A stretch of DNA of 39,435 nucleotides. Origin: a virus. Below the pieces are notes generated by a model. It was not told the DNA's origin, made no database searches, and was given only the letters and a program-made list of their open reading frames with translations. Positions 6,497 to 17,000 of this stretch are shown here, in pieces. Both the position numbers and the translations under genes were made by a program. Location of the stretch: positions 1 to 39,435 of the IMG/VR virus record IMGVR_UViG_3300044610_000341, one strand, 5' to 3'. Numbering within the stretch: position 1 is the first letter of the stretch; the number at the start of each line of letters is the position of its first letter.

Positions 6497-7754
6497 GCCT
6501 TTTCCTAAGCAGCAAGAGTTTATTGAATCGGCTTTAAGTGGTCGTTATAGTTATTTGATGTATGGAGGAGCTGCCGGAGGTGGAAAGACGTATGTTAGTA
6601 TGGCTATTGCTATTATGCTTGCTAAGTTTTATCCTGGTAGTAGGTCATTTGTTGTTCGTGAGAGTGTACCTAAGCTGAAAAAGACTTCCATCAAAAGTTT
6701 TTTCAAACTTTGTCCGAAGTCTTTTATTAAGAAGTATCACCAAAATGACAAGTTGATAGTTTTTAAGAATGGGAGTGAGTTGCAGTTTATATCTGAGAAC
6801 TTTGCTAATGATAAGGATTTGACTCACTTTGATGGATTGGAGGGTAACTTCTTTTTTTTGGAGGAGGGTCAGGAGTTGCAGGAGAAGACGTTTAACAAGG
6901 CTATCCTTCGTTGTGGTAGGAATATTATTGATCCAATGCCACCTAAGTTGATATTTATCACATGTAATCCGAGTCAAAATTGGACTAAGCAGAGGTTTTA
7001 TATGCCACATAAGAATGGTGAGTTGCCGGATAGGTATTATTATTTGAGGGCGACAATGGAGGATAACAGTAGTTTGCCACAGGAGTATATTGAGAGTTTG
7101 AGTAATTTGGATGATCTGACCAGGGCTGTGTTTGTCAATGGTGATTGGGATGCTTTAGATGTGAATCGTCCTTTTGCATATGCGTTTAAGCGTGAGAAGA
7201 GTATTCGGGCGGGATTAAAGTTGAATAATGAGCATCCGATTATATTGTCATTTGACTTTAACGTGGATCCTATTACATGCCTTGCTTGTCAGAGTTACGG
7301 TGAGAGTGTGCGGGTGTTGAGGGAGTTTAGGTTGCGTAACTCGGATATATTTGCCTTGTGTAGTGAGATTAAGAAGTATTATCAGGGGAAGGAGTTTATT
7401 GTAACAGGTGATGCTTCCGGTGCTAATCGCAGTGCTATGACTAAGGGTGCAATGAATTACTACATGATTATTAAGGAGGAGCTTAATGTGCCAAGAAGTA
7501 ACTTTAAGGTTCCTACTTTCAATCCATCTATTAAGAACTCACGGGTTTTGTTAAATTCAATGCTTGAGAAGTATGGTGATTTTTACATTGATTCAAGTTG
7601 TGAGTTTTTGATTAATGACTTGTTGTATGTGGAGAGTGACTGGGCGGGTAATATTGATAAGACAAAGGATTCGAGTAAAACTCACTTGCTTGATTGTTTG
7701 AGGTATTATTTGTGGACGTTTCATAGTAACTTTGTGAAATACTTAAAGAAATAA
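6483..7754 (+). CDS. terL: Terminase large subunit
   Basis: This ATP-driven packaging motor and nuclease (423 aa) has all the main motifs. Walker A is G-G-A-A-G-G-G-K-T (28-36) and Walker B is F-F-F-L-E-E (123-128). A coupling-type T-C-N-P-S follows near 160. The RNase H-like nuclease has acidic residues in S-F-D-F-N-V-D-P (D258), T-G-D-A-S-G (D310) and L-L-D-C-L-R-Y (D404). Length is normal for phage large terminases. It acts at the portal during head filling. Codon use is G/T-rich at third positions, differing from downstream genes, which points to a separately acquired cassette. Confidence 0.95.
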   Translation: MVLFKPFPKQQEFIESALSGRYSYLMYGGAAGGGKTYVSMAIAIMLAKFYPGSRSFVVRESVPKLKKTSIKSFFKLCPKSFIKKYHQNDKLIVFKNGSELQFISENFANDKDLTHFDGLEGNFFFLEEGQELQEKTFNKAILRCGRNIIDPMPPKLIFITCNPSQNWTKQRFYMPHKNGELPDRYYYLRATMEDNSSLPQEYIESLSNLDDLTRAVFVNGDWDALDVNRPFAYAFKREKSIRAGLKLNNEHPIILSFDFNVDPITCLACQSYGESVRVLREFRLRNSDIFALCSEIKKYYQGKEFIVTGDASGANRSAMTKGAMNYYMIIKEELNVPRSNFKVPTFNPSIKNSRVLLNSMLEKYGDFYIDSSCEFLINDLLYVESDWAGNIDKTKDSSKTHLLDCLRYYLWTFHSNFVKYLKK

Positions 7755-7757
7755 AAT

Positions 7758-7880
7758 ATGCCAAAAAAACTTGAAAGATGTGTTACGGATGTAATGCGCA
7801 CTGGTAAGAGTAAGAGTGCTTCATATGCTATTTGTACAGCTTCTATCATGGGTAAAAAATCTAAAACAAAGAAGAAGTAA
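7758..7880 (+). CDS. Small conserved phage-type protein (40 aa)
   Basis: The ORF reads M-P-K-K-L-E-R-C-V-T-D-V-M, then K-S-K-S-A-S-Y-A-I-C-T-A-S, and ends in a Lys-rich tail. This K-L-E-x-C-V-x-D-V...S-A-Y-A-I-C-x-A-S pattern recurs in small proteins of many phages, from memory. The TAA shares its last A with the ATG of the next gene. Function unknown; it may be a virion or packaging accessory protein. Confidence 0.7.
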   Translation: MPKKLERCVTDVMRTGKSKSASYAICTASIMGKKSKTKKK

Positions 7881-8440
7881 TGTGGCCATTTAAGAGAAAA
7901 CAACAACAGCTAAAAGAGTCAAGTTTAACGGGGAGTAAGATTGTGATCAATCACATTTTTACTGATAGTCTTGGCCGGAAATGGTATGAGTATGAAAATG
8001 CCTTGTCTATGCCTGCAAGAAGGGCTATTGCTGCTGAGGTGGCAACCAGGTTGCAGGATATGAATCTAACGAGGGATGTTTTTGCCAAATTGTTAGAGAA
8101 GATGAAGCAATATGCCAATGATGGGAACATTGTTGCTTTGTTTGGTGTTCTCAATGACATTGAGTTCAGGATGAACTTTGTTGGCGAAGAGGCTACGTTA
8201 ATTGACCTTGCATCTTGTTATTTTGTTATTGATGGAGAGGATGAAAGTAGTTTTAGTGAGGTAGAAAGGAAGAAGAAGGCTGAGTTTATCAAATCAGATG
8301 TGGAGGCTTTTAATTTTTTTGTCCAAAGGGCGTTCTCACTCACAATCAAATATTCACAAACATCGCAAACCGATATACTAAATTATTTGATACAGAACGC
8401 CCAAGAACAAGAAAAAGTGTTTCGTCATTTGATCAAATAG
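7880..8440 (+). CDS. Tail assembly chaperone, short form (G-like)
   Basis: This 186-residue protein lies just upstream of the tape measure gene, the usual position for lambda G-type chaperones. It is helical, with an acidic central part and a basic N-terminus. Near its 3' end, 8314-8320 reads T TTT TTT in frame (after codon AAT), an ideal -1 slippery heptamer. The -1 frame is open from 8314 to 8667. Ribosomes that do not slip stop at 8440. The chaperone coats the tape measure protein during tail assembly. Confidence 0.7.
   Translation: MWPFKRKQQQLKESSLTGSKIVINHIFTDSLGRKWYEYENALSMPARRAIAAEVATRLQDMNLTRDVFAKLLEKMKQYANDGNIVALFGVLNDIEFRMNFVGEEATLIDLASCYFVIDGEDESSFSEVERKKKAEFIKSDVEAFNFFVQRAFSLTIKYSQTSQTDILNYLIQNAQEQEKVFRHLIK
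8314..8320 (+). promoter_or_regulatory. Programmed -1 ribosomal frameshift site (T TTT TTT)
   Basis: The heptamer X-XXY-YYZ is met in the zero frame, with codons TTT (8315-8317) and TTT (8318-8320). A one-base slip back continues at TGT (8320-8322) and stays open to the stop at 8665-8667. I did not identify a definite downstream stimulatory structure. Confidence 0.75.
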
Positions 8441-8667
8441 CCTTTGTCAAGTACATAGATGATATAAACTATTTGAATCAGATAGTTTGTGACAATAAAG
8501 TTTCCGAGATGAAGGCGTTGGAATCTTTAAGTGTTGATGAATATTACATGACATTAAATACTTATATTCGTATCGCAGAAGAACGAAATGAAAAGGCAGA
8601 GGCTATGGGTTCCGGTGATGGTATGAGTGGCAACAACAACAGAAAAGTTACCTCACTAAGAAAATAA
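8320..8667 (+). CDS. Tail assembly chaperone, frameshift extension (T-like part)
   Basis: This frame has no good own start: the only in-frame candidate is a TTG at 8473. It is open back to 8314 and overlaps the G-like gene. A -1 shift would join 147 residues of the first gene to 115 residues here, giving a 262-residue GT-like protein. The extension is basic at first, then acidic and helical (D-E-Y-Y-M-T-L-N-T-Y-I-R), and ends with a Gly/Ser/Asn-rich tail. The tape measure ATG follows 5 bp after the stop. Confidence 0.7.
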   Translation, partial: CPKGVLTHNQIFTNIANRYTKLFDTERPRTRKSVSSFDQIAFVKYIDDINYLNQIVCDNKVSEMKALESLSVDEYYMTLNTYIRIAEERNEKAEAMGSGDGMSGNNNRKVTSLRK

Positions 8668-8671
8668 ATAG

Positions 8672-11600
8672 ATGGCCATAAAAAATGTTGTTTTTGAAGT
8701 AAGCGCAAATACAAAAGACGCTGAAACAAAACTAAATGCCTTAATAGCTACTCTTGAGAAGTTACAACAGAGTGCAAAAATCCCTGTTCAATTAGATACT
8801 ACTAAGCTAAAGGCCGATATTCAAAAGATAAAGGTTGAGCTTAGTGCTGTACAGTCAGGTCAGAATGTTAAACTGCTTGGAGATATTACAGATGTAAATA
8901 TTAAGTTGCAGCAGATTATTGATCTTATTGCAAAGACAAACAGGCAGGCTAAAATCAACATTGATGGCGATACTACGGCCTTAAAGAATAAGATAGCTGA
9001 TTTAGAGGCTCAGATTAAAAAACTCAAAGAGCAAAAGATCACACCACAGGTTGACACAAACCCTGGTGTTCTTGGTGTACTTAAACTGAGAAACGCTTTT
9101 AACAATGCCGGTCTTGCACTTGGACTTACAGGTGCTGCGGCTGTTATTGCTGAGGTTGGTAAGGAATCTATTCGTGCTGCTGCTAATTATGAGCAGTTGA
9201 CCATTGCCTTTACTACGTTCTTAGGTTCTGCCGAGAAAGGAAAGGCCTTGATTCAGGAGTTGAGGCAGATTGCTGTTGAGACTCCATTTACTCCGGAGGA
9301 GATATTGCAGTCATCAAGAATATTGCTTGGATATGGCATCCAGGCAAAAGATGTTACAGATCAGATTCGACAACTTGGTGATATTGCTGCGGGAACAGGT
9401 GCGCCACTTGAAAGACTTTCAGTTGCCTTTGGTCAGATTACTGCGGCAGGTCGTTTGTATGGACAGGACTTGCTTCAGCTTATCAACGCAGGTTTTAACC
9501 CTCTTTTGGAGATCAGTCAAGTTACCGGAAAGTCTATCGGTCAGTTGAAAGAGGAAATGGCTGATGGTGCTATTAGTGTTGATATTGTAAGAGAGGCATT
9601 TAAGAGGGCAACAAGTGAGGGTGGACGATTCTTTGGTCTTACTCAAGCACTTGCTGATTCAACTACCGGACAGCTTGCAAGACTTGAAGAAAGTTGGCAA
9701 AACATCAAGATCACCATTGGTCAGGGATTGATTCCTGTTTTTTTGGCTGTTGTGAAATCTATTGAGGCTGTATTTAAAGGATTTCAGGCTTTACCTCAGC
9801 TTATAAGAGAAAATAGGGCTGCATTTTTACTTCTATCTACTGCTGTTATTTATTATACCACTGCAAAGTTCAGACAACAACAGGTAGATGCTCTTGCAAC
9901 AGCCAAGAAATATGCAGCTATTGTAGCTGCCAAGTTGGAAGCTGCTGCTTATGCTGTTGCCAATAAAGTTTTAGATTTTAGAGATTCTTTGAACTTAAAG
10001 AATGTAAAGTCTACTTCACTTTTAACAGTCGCTACTAATGGGGCTAAAACAGCTCAGGAAGGATTAAATCTTGCGATAAAAAATAATCCAATAGGATTTT
10101 TTATTACTCTTTTAACTACCGTTATTTCATATTTGGTTTTATTTAAAAATGAAGCCAATGAAGTAAAAGAGGATTTCATTGATCTTCAAGAGGCATTTGC
10201 AAATGTTAGAGAAGAGTCTGCGGCTAATACCGAAAAGGAACTTTCTAACTTAGATAGGCTTTTCAATGCACTTAAAAAGACAACAGAAGGAAGCAAGGAA
10301 AGACAAGCTGTTATTGATGAGATTAATTCCAAGTATGGAATTACTTTAAAGAACCTTGAAAACGAAAAGAAGTTTGTTGATCAAACGGCAGAGGCTTATG
10401 AAAAGTTGCGCCAACAAATAACTCAAACAGCACGAGTAAGAGCAATTGAAAATCAGTTGACTCAGCAGTTTGAACAACAGAGTAAGCAACAAACACAATT
10501 AGTTGATAATCTTGCTAAGTTTATTTTGGCGAGAAGTAAACAAGAGCAAATTCTTGGCAAACAATTTAGTTTTGAGGAATTAAAAAAGGCATTTATCAAT
10601 GAAGCTGAAGGAATTGGTCTTTCAACTGATATTTTAAACCAGGCTATTGATAGGGCAAATGAGTTAAATGGCAAAATTGAATTGCCAAGACAATATCTTG
10701 AGTTGAATAAGTATTGGCTTGCTGTTAAAGAAGATATTGAGGAGTCCAATAATAATCTATTAGATACAAGAAAAACCATCAATGCACTTGAGGGTGAATT
10801 AGAGGGAATTGATCTTTCTTTATTGTTTGACACACCAACTACCGGTGGCGATGGAGGTAATGCAGCAAAACAACAAGCTGATCTTTATTTAGACCTTGCA
10901 AATAGAATTAAAAAGAATAATGAAGATCTAAGGAAACAACAGATTCAGTTTATTGAGCCACTCAGTCTGCAAGGACAAATAAAAGCTATTGAAGATCTTG
11001 AAGCAATCCAAAAAGAAGCTATTGATAGAGAAATTGATAGAGAGATACAAGCCGCAAGAGAAAAAGGCATTTTGACTGGACTTATTGAGACTCAATTTGA
11101 AAAAATCAGAACCCAGGAAAAGGAAAAGGTTGAAATTGAGAATCAAAAGGACATCAATGCTAAACTGCTTGCAGAAAGAAGAAAATATCTTGAAAAAACC
11201 ATTGAACAGGCAAGGTCAAGAGAGAGTATTTTAACTGATATAAACGAAACAAGGCTTGAGGCTGATATTCTTTTCTTGAATGAGCAATTTGAAGTTCTGA
11301 CGGAAGAAAGAGAAAAATTGCAAGAGGCTTATGAAAAGTCAATCAATGATAAAGAAAGAGCATTAATCAAGAGAAGGCTTGCTGCTAATTTAGCATTAGT
11401 AAAAAAGAATCTACAAGAGGAATTAGATTTAAATATTGCAAACATCAAGAAAAAAGCGGAGCAAGAAGCAAATAATCCTCCACTTGTAGTTGTCGAACAA
11501 CAAGCCTTCCGAAAATCTGTATTCCTAAAGGCCGATCTTGAAATATTAAAAGCTCGAAAAGACTTTAATGAAAAAATTAAGAAGTTAGATGAAGAAGGAA

Positions 11601-12364
11601 CCGATGTCACCATTACTGAAAGCGAAAAAAGAACAGATCAGGTATTCGCTGACATACAAAAGATAACCAATGCGATATTTGATCTTACAAGAGCTATTAT
11701 TGATTCTCAATTAATACAAACTGAGGCTCAGATTAGTGCTCAGGAAGAAAGGATAGAAGCAGCTAAATCTATAGCCGAAAAGGGTAATGCCGACATATTA
11801 GAATTGGAGCAAAAACGATTAGATGATCTTGAAAGGCAAAGAGCAAAATATGTTCGTCAAGTACAAAACCTTGCTGTTATTGAGGTTGCTGCAAATAGCG
11901 CAATAGCCATTGCACAAGCGGCAGTTGCAGGAAAAGGTTATGCTTCAGCCGTTACAATAGCTGCAACACTTATTGCTATGGCAGCCGGATTTGCCCAAGC
12001 CAGAGCACAAGCTCAAAGTGCTGTTGCAGGATTTGAAAAAGGTGGTTATACCGGTGATGGAGGCAGAAAACAAGAAGCGGGCGTAGTCCACAAGGGTGAG
12101 TTCGTTATCAATGCTGAAAAAACCAAAAAATACAGACCTTTATTGGAAGCAATCCATCTTGGAAGAAATCCAAATCTTTTGAAAGACATAAATCAGAATT
12201 TGGTTGTCATAAACAACAAAAGCACAGATGAAAAACTTTCCAAAATTGAAAAGGCAATCAGAGAGCAAAGCGGTTTAAATTTGTCTATTGATGAAAGGGG
12301 AATACATGGAATAGTTTCTACCATTCAATTCAAAGAACAAAGACTTAGAAATCGACTGAAATGA
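8672..12364 (+). CDS. Tape measure protein
   Basis: At 1230 residues this is the longest protein. It sets tail length and is threaded inside the tail tube. The N-terminus is long coiled coil with V-S-A-N-T-K-D-A-E at the start. Residues from about 169 match the TP901-type domain (Y-E-Q-L-T-I-A-F-T-T-F-L-G-S, then P-F-T-P-E-E-I-L-Q-S-S-R). Hydrophobic segments occur around 370-400, near 470 and around 1066-1115. A further coiled coil spans about 560-1060. The C-terminus has G-G-Y-T-G-D-G-G and G-E-F-V-I-N-A, common at tape measure ends. At about 1.5 angstrom per residue the tail would be near 185 nm (rule of thumb). Its stop overlaps the next ATG (ATGA). Confidence 0.95.
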   Translation: MAIKNVVFEVSANTKDAETKLNALIATLEKLQQSAKIPVQLDTTKLKADIQKIKVELSAVQSGQNVKLLGDITDVNIKLQQIIDLIAKTNRQAKINIDGDTTALKNKIADLEAQIKKLKEQKITPQVDTNPGVLGVLKLRNAFNNAGLALGLTGAAAVIAEVGKESIRAAANYEQLTIAFTTFLGSAEKGKALIQELRQIAVETPFTPEEILQSSRILLGYGIQAKDVTDQIRQLGDIAAGTGAPLERLSVAFGQITAAGRLYGQDLLQLINAGFNPLLEISQVTGKSIGQLKEEMADGAISVDIVREAFKRATSEGGRFFGLTQALADSTTGQLARLEESWQNIKITIGQGLIPVFLAVVKSIEAVFKGFQALPQLIRENRAAFLLLSTAVIYYTTAKFRQQQVDALATAKKYAAIVAAKLEAAAYAVANKVLDFRDSLNLKNVKSTSLLTVATNGAKTAQEGLNLAIKNNPIGFFITLLTTVISYLVLFKNEANEVKEDFIDLQEAFANVREESAANTEKELSNLDRLFNALKKTTEGSKERQAVIDEINSKYGITLKNLENEKKFVDQTAEAYEKLRQQITQTARVRAIENQLTQQFEQQSKQQTQLVDNLAKFILARSKQEQILGKQFSFEELKKAFINEAEGIGLSTDILNQAIDRANELNGKIELPRQYLELNKYWLAVKEDIEESNNNLLDTRKTINALEGELEGIDLSLLFDTPTTGGDGGNAAKQQADLYLDLANRIKKNNEDLRKQQIQFIEPLSLQGQIKAIEDLEAIQKEAIDREIDREIQAAREKGILTGLIETQFEKIRTQEKEKVEIENQKDINAKLLAERRKYLEKTIEQARSRESILTDINETRLEADILFLNEQFEVLTEEREKLQEAYEKSINDKERALIKRRLAANLALVKKNLQEELDLNIANIKKKAEQEANNPPLVVVEQQAFRKSVFLKADLEILKARKDFNEKIKKLDEEGTDVTITESEKRTDQVFADIQKITNAIFDLTRAIIDSQLIQTEAQISAQEERIEAAKSIAEKGNADILELEQKRLDDLERQRAKYVRQVQNLAVIEVAANSAIAIAQAAVAGKGYASAVTIAATLIAMAAGFAQARAQAQSAVAGFEKGGYTGDGGRKQEAGVVHKGEFVINAEKTKKYRPLLEAIHLGRNPNLLKDINQNLVVINNKSTDEKLSKIEKAIREQSGLNLSIDERGIHGIVSTIQFKEQRLRNRLK

Positions 12365-14019
12365 AAGCTCCGGTAAGGATATATCTAAATGGTACTCTAA
12401 TAACAGGAAGGATAGACGGGCTTGATAATTTAGATGTTACCATTACACAAAACTCAGATTCAGGATCAGTTGAAACTGCATTTACCAATGAACTTGAGTT
12501 TTATGACGACGGATATGCTATTTTAAAGGCTGTATTGATTGATGATCCAAATGCCTTTTCAAATGAGGTGGAAATCAAAATTTATGATGACTGTTGCGCT
12601 CAAAGTAATCTATTTCTTGATGCTGCTTTTATAGGTGCAATTAGAGCAGATGCAATAGATTGGTGTGAACCAATATGCTCCATAAAAGCCAATGCCGTTA
12701 AAAAGAATGCTGCTTATGACTGTATTCAGTCTAAAATGATTTGGGAGGGTGATGAATTTTTAAGCACTCAATGGATCAAACTTAGATATTGTGTAGCATT
12801 TAAACCTGATGTGCTTTTGTATTTTATGTTCATTGTTTACTTTTTTGTAAACATTATACTTTTCATCCCTGGTATTATATCATCATTAGCAGGATCTGAA
12901 TGGTGGTCTAATCTCAATGCAAGAATGATCCTTTGTAGTTGGTATCATCCAAGTGCTTTTGTAAGGTCTTATGTGCAAAATGTTTGCGATAAATGTGGCT
13001 TGAATTTCAAAAGTTCAATCTTAAATGATCCTGGATCAGAATATTACAACACGCTACTATTTGCTGCTCAGGTAAGAAAGGGATATAAACCCGGCTCAAT
13101 AGATGGTAAACTAATAGCTCAAAATCTTCCTGTTGAAACACTTGAGACATTGATGAAAAATCATTTGATGCCTCTTTTTAATGCTAAGTATTGGATTGTT
13201 GGCAATGACTTTATCTTTGAGAGAAAGGATTATTTTGATAGCTCAAATGTTTGGATTGATGCTGAGCAACTTTACAATGATGGGCTTATAATAGATAATT
13301 CAATTTGCTACAGCTATCTTGGAGATGAAAGATTTGCTTTTGCAAGTTACTCTTATGGTTTAGATGGTGTTGATATTGAATCTCATGAAGCTAAATCTCG
13401 ATTTGACAAGATTATAGAGTGGAACGATCCTCCTTCTCCAACACAGAAAGGACAAAAAGAAGTTCAGTTTCTTTCTTGTCAAGCAAGATTTAGAAATGAC
13501 TATATTGAAGATGATGCTTATTCTGAATTTGCAGAATCATCTATAATAGATACTTTTTTTGCTTTTCAGTTTAGCAACTCAGATAAAATGATGTTAATGG
13601 CTCAACATACTTGTACAAGCTATAAGTTTTTGATTTGGGATGGTGTTAGTGTCAATATGGGTAGAATAAATAGGGGTGCTCCTGCTGATTTTAGAGACTT
13701 TAGAGTTGATGGTGATAGTGGTAACTTATATCCGGTAAATCCTCCTAATGAATCCGTATTCAATTATGCGTTTGTATTTAGAGAGGAATATCCAGGCAAT
13801 CTTTACTCAGAATATCACTACATAGATAATCCAAGACTAAACGTAACCAGGAAATTCAGATTTAATTTTGAATTTAGCTTTAGCTGTGATCAATTAAATA
13901 ACTTCGACTTCTCTAAACCAGTTCGTTTGTTTAAAAATAATACAATTGTATTTGGAGAGGTTACTGAATTGAGGGTAGATTACCTAAAAAGAACTATCAG
14001 AGTTACGGGAAAAGTTTAA
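12361..14019 (+). CDS. Putative distal tail / tail tip protein
   Basis: The 552-residue protein follows the tape measure with an ATGA overlap, the position of distal tail or tail-tip proteins. The start is beta-rich (Y-L-N-G-T-L-I-T-G-R-I-D). Around residues 150-177 there is a striking hydrophobic stretch (V-L-L-Y-F-M-F-I-V-Y-F-F-V-N-I-I-L), which looks like a transmembrane helix and is odd for a tail protein. The rest is mixed alpha/beta with scattered Cys. It could form the tip complex and insert into the host envelope. Assignment is by position and size. Confidence 0.55.
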   Translation: MKAPVRIYLNGTLITGRIDGLDNLDVTITQNSDSGSVETAFTNELEFYDDGYAILKAVLIDDPNAFSNEVEIKIYDDCCAQSNLFLDAAFIGAIRADAIDWCEPICSIKANAVKKNAAYDCIQSKMIWEGDEFLSTQWIKLRYCVAFKPDVLLYFMFIVYFFVNIILFIPGIISSLAGSEWWSNLNARMILCSWYHPSAFVRSYVQNVCDKCGLNFKSSILNDPGSEYYNTLLFAAQVRKGYKPGSIDGKLIAQNLPVETLETLMKNHLMPLFNAKYWIVGNDFIFERKDYFDSSNVWIDAEQLYNDGLIIDNSICYSYLGDERFAFASYSYGLDGVDIESHEAKSRFDKIIEWNDPPSPTQKGQKEVQFLSCQARFRNDYIEDDAYSEFAESSIIDTFFAFQFSNSDKMMLMAQHTCTSYKFLIWDGVSVNMGRINRGAPADFRDFRVDGDSGNLYPVNPPNESVFNYAFVFREEYPGNLYSEYHYIDNPRLNVTRKFRFNFEFSFSCDQLNNFDFSKPVRLFKNNTIVFGEVTELRVDYLKRTIRVTGKV

Positions 14020-14032
14020 AAACAATATTTCG

Positions 14033-17000
14033 ATGTCAAGAAAAATAGAAATCATATCAGGAATAAATGTAAACGACAACGGAGGTGGTACATTAACCAA
14101 TAACATGGTTATGTGTATAGGTTGCCAAAATGTGGTAATCACAGCTCAGAACGTACATAACCAAGCTCTTGATTTAGATGGAATTTTAACGAGTTTGGAT
14201 ACTGGAAATGGAGCATTAACCCTTATAAACATAAATGGCGCACCCGTATCTTTTCCATACAACATACCCGTTGGAGGCACTTTTACGTTTACTTTACAAG
14301 TGTGTTCTGATGGCTCGTTAACTCAGATTGCTTTTAGAACACAATTTTCAACCGTTCAGCATAATGTTGAGAATGCTTATTATTATTTTGCAGACAACGT
14401 AACCTTTGAAAGTCTTTTTGATACTTCTTCAATTGACTTTGGAACCGTGTTGCCAAATTTTTCTCAGTCTCAAAACATAATCGTTATCAATAGTAGTATT
14501 GGTACTGTGAGCTATGATATAGATTATAGCTCTTGTTCTGACATGGTTCTTACCAATGCTTCGGGAGCTATACCTGCGGGTGGCTCTTCTGTGATTGGCT
14601 TTACCTGGACACCAATATCAGCACCTCAAAGTTTTTCATGTTCTTTCTCTGTTACTGAGGTTGCCTCAGGAGGTGCTTGTGCCTTTGATATTCCAGTTGT
14701 TGGAGAAGTAACTGATGAATATGATTGTGATATACAAACGGGTATTTGTTGTGTAAATATTCAAATACAGACTCCTAACGGATACTTAGATACCGTTACT
14801 GGTATTTGTGATACAACACAAGCATACGACTCAAGCGCAATACTTGACTACAAGAAAGTTATTTGTGATTTTAAGTATCGCAACGAAAACGCACCAAGCG
14901 GCATTCCCGAAGAGTTGCCAAATGGGTTGAAGATATACTTTTCACATGCCCTTTTTAGTGCCACAGGTAATGATTGGAATAGCCTTATTTCAGCTCCTCC
15001 AGGTCAGGCTTGGTATTATCCCTATAATCAAAGCATGCCGGATGGAAATCTGTATCCAATGAGTTTGATTGGAACAGGTGCTTATTCACAGAGTCAAAAA
15101 AACTACAAGGCTACTTTTGTACCCGTTGATTATGCCAATGGTTATTTCAGAATCATTTTTGAATTTTACCTTGTTGCTGATTATGAGGAAAAATTAAACA
15201 ATGTTCTTTTTGATCATCAGACAAAATACAGAAAGAACGCAAAGTCTTCTTTAAGTGAATTTACCAATACAACTCCATCAGTTTACAATAGTCTAAAAAA
15301 CTTATCTCTTTATGTTGGGGCGCAGTTTACAAGTTTAGCTTATTCAAGTTACTTTGATTTAACTAAATCAATTCCTTTTACATCACGCTTTTACAATAAA
15401 GGTCTTTACGATACTCAAAGTGAATTTACAAGTCCAACTTTTACTCTCATAAGAAACAGCAATATTGTAAGTGATTTAAGCACATTCCAACCAACACAGG
15501 CTGTTTTTAATATCACAATCAACTCAGGATTGTATAATGGATGTGAAGCAATTGTTTTTCATCTTATCGACTTAGATAAAAATAATACTAATGACGATTT
15601 GCTTTTTGGAGTTGATGCTTCAAGGGCTGAAATTATAAACTTTCCAGGAAGTAATGTTTTAAATAACAACTTAGAATCTCCATCTGTTTTTACAAATCTT
15701 GGTGGAGATGTTTGGGAAGCAAGGTGCCTTATAAATACTCAAATTACAGCAGGAGATAATTACATGCTTTTTGCCATTGTTTATGGCAATGATGGAGTTA
15801 CCGTAAACACTTTCAAGTCTCAACCTTATTCTGTAAGACGTGTTCCTGATTATGATTGTTTTTGCAAACCAACTATTGAGTCATCTTGGTCAAATTACTT
15901 TAAGACACTTGATACCAATGATTACAGACCCGTTGGAAAAGAAAGAATACAGCATAAGCTAAAATTAACTGCTGGAGATTTTCAAAATTGTCTTGAAGAT
16001 TGGGGATTGACTGAACAGGTAACAGATTGGAGGGTTGCTCTTACTTCTATAACCGTGAGAGTTTACAAGAGAGTCATGAACTTTCCTACTGCCAATAAAG
16101 TAACTTTCTTTGAGTATGCTCAAGCATCTTCAATAAGAAACGGAGGATTTTTCGGTGGATGGCAAAACCTTGGCATATTGCAGGTAACTGACTTTGGCAC
16201 AGATGAGATCACTACTGAAATAAATAACTACAGGGTTCCTTGGGAATTGACTCCATTTGGAGGTAGTGTTTTTACAGCAGATATCTCAACTTACATGAAT
16301 AAAATATCTGCCGGGGCAAATTCAACAAGCTACATAAATGCTCAAGGAGTTGTAAGTAGTTGGATTGATGAGGATATTTATTTTGAATATCAGTTTGAGT
16401 TCAACATGAGTTCTATTTTCAACTCAAACTTTGTTTACAGTATTTGCAAGGCATTTATGGTAAATGCGATTTCTTTTGAAAACATAAATTCAGGATTTCC
16501 TGATATTATTGTAAATGCTACTCTTGAAGGATTTAGTCCTGTTTCTAATACTTGGCTTGCATTAGGAAACAATATAAATATTCTCAATTATTCTGAATTA
16601 AGATTTACATTCTATTCTACACAAGATGGATGGTTTTCTTTATTCTATGAAACAGCACCTTTTGGAATAGGCACTTTGCAAGAAAGCAATGCTCCTTCAT
16701 CTCCAACGGGCATGGTTCAGTATTGGCAAGCACCAATTATCGTAGCTCAGGATGAACAATATGATCAATTATTCCCTCCTCAGATACCATCAAATGCTGC
16801 TGTAGTAAACCTTGATCCGGCACAATTTGAAAATAAGCCTTATCTATTCTGCGCTTATTACAGCGAGCTTGATGTGAATCTTTGCAGATACATGGATAGG
16901 CATTTTATTGTTGGTGGTTCTTTTTCCTTTATACAAGGATTAACGCCTCAATTTAGTGACACTTTAGCGATTGCATTTGTTGATGTTCCTGTAAATAGAT

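Noticed and set aside
8473-8667. Independent 64-residue gene starting at TTG 8473
   Set aside because: The frame is open back to the slippery site at 8314, so it is better explained as the frameshift extension of the chaperone.
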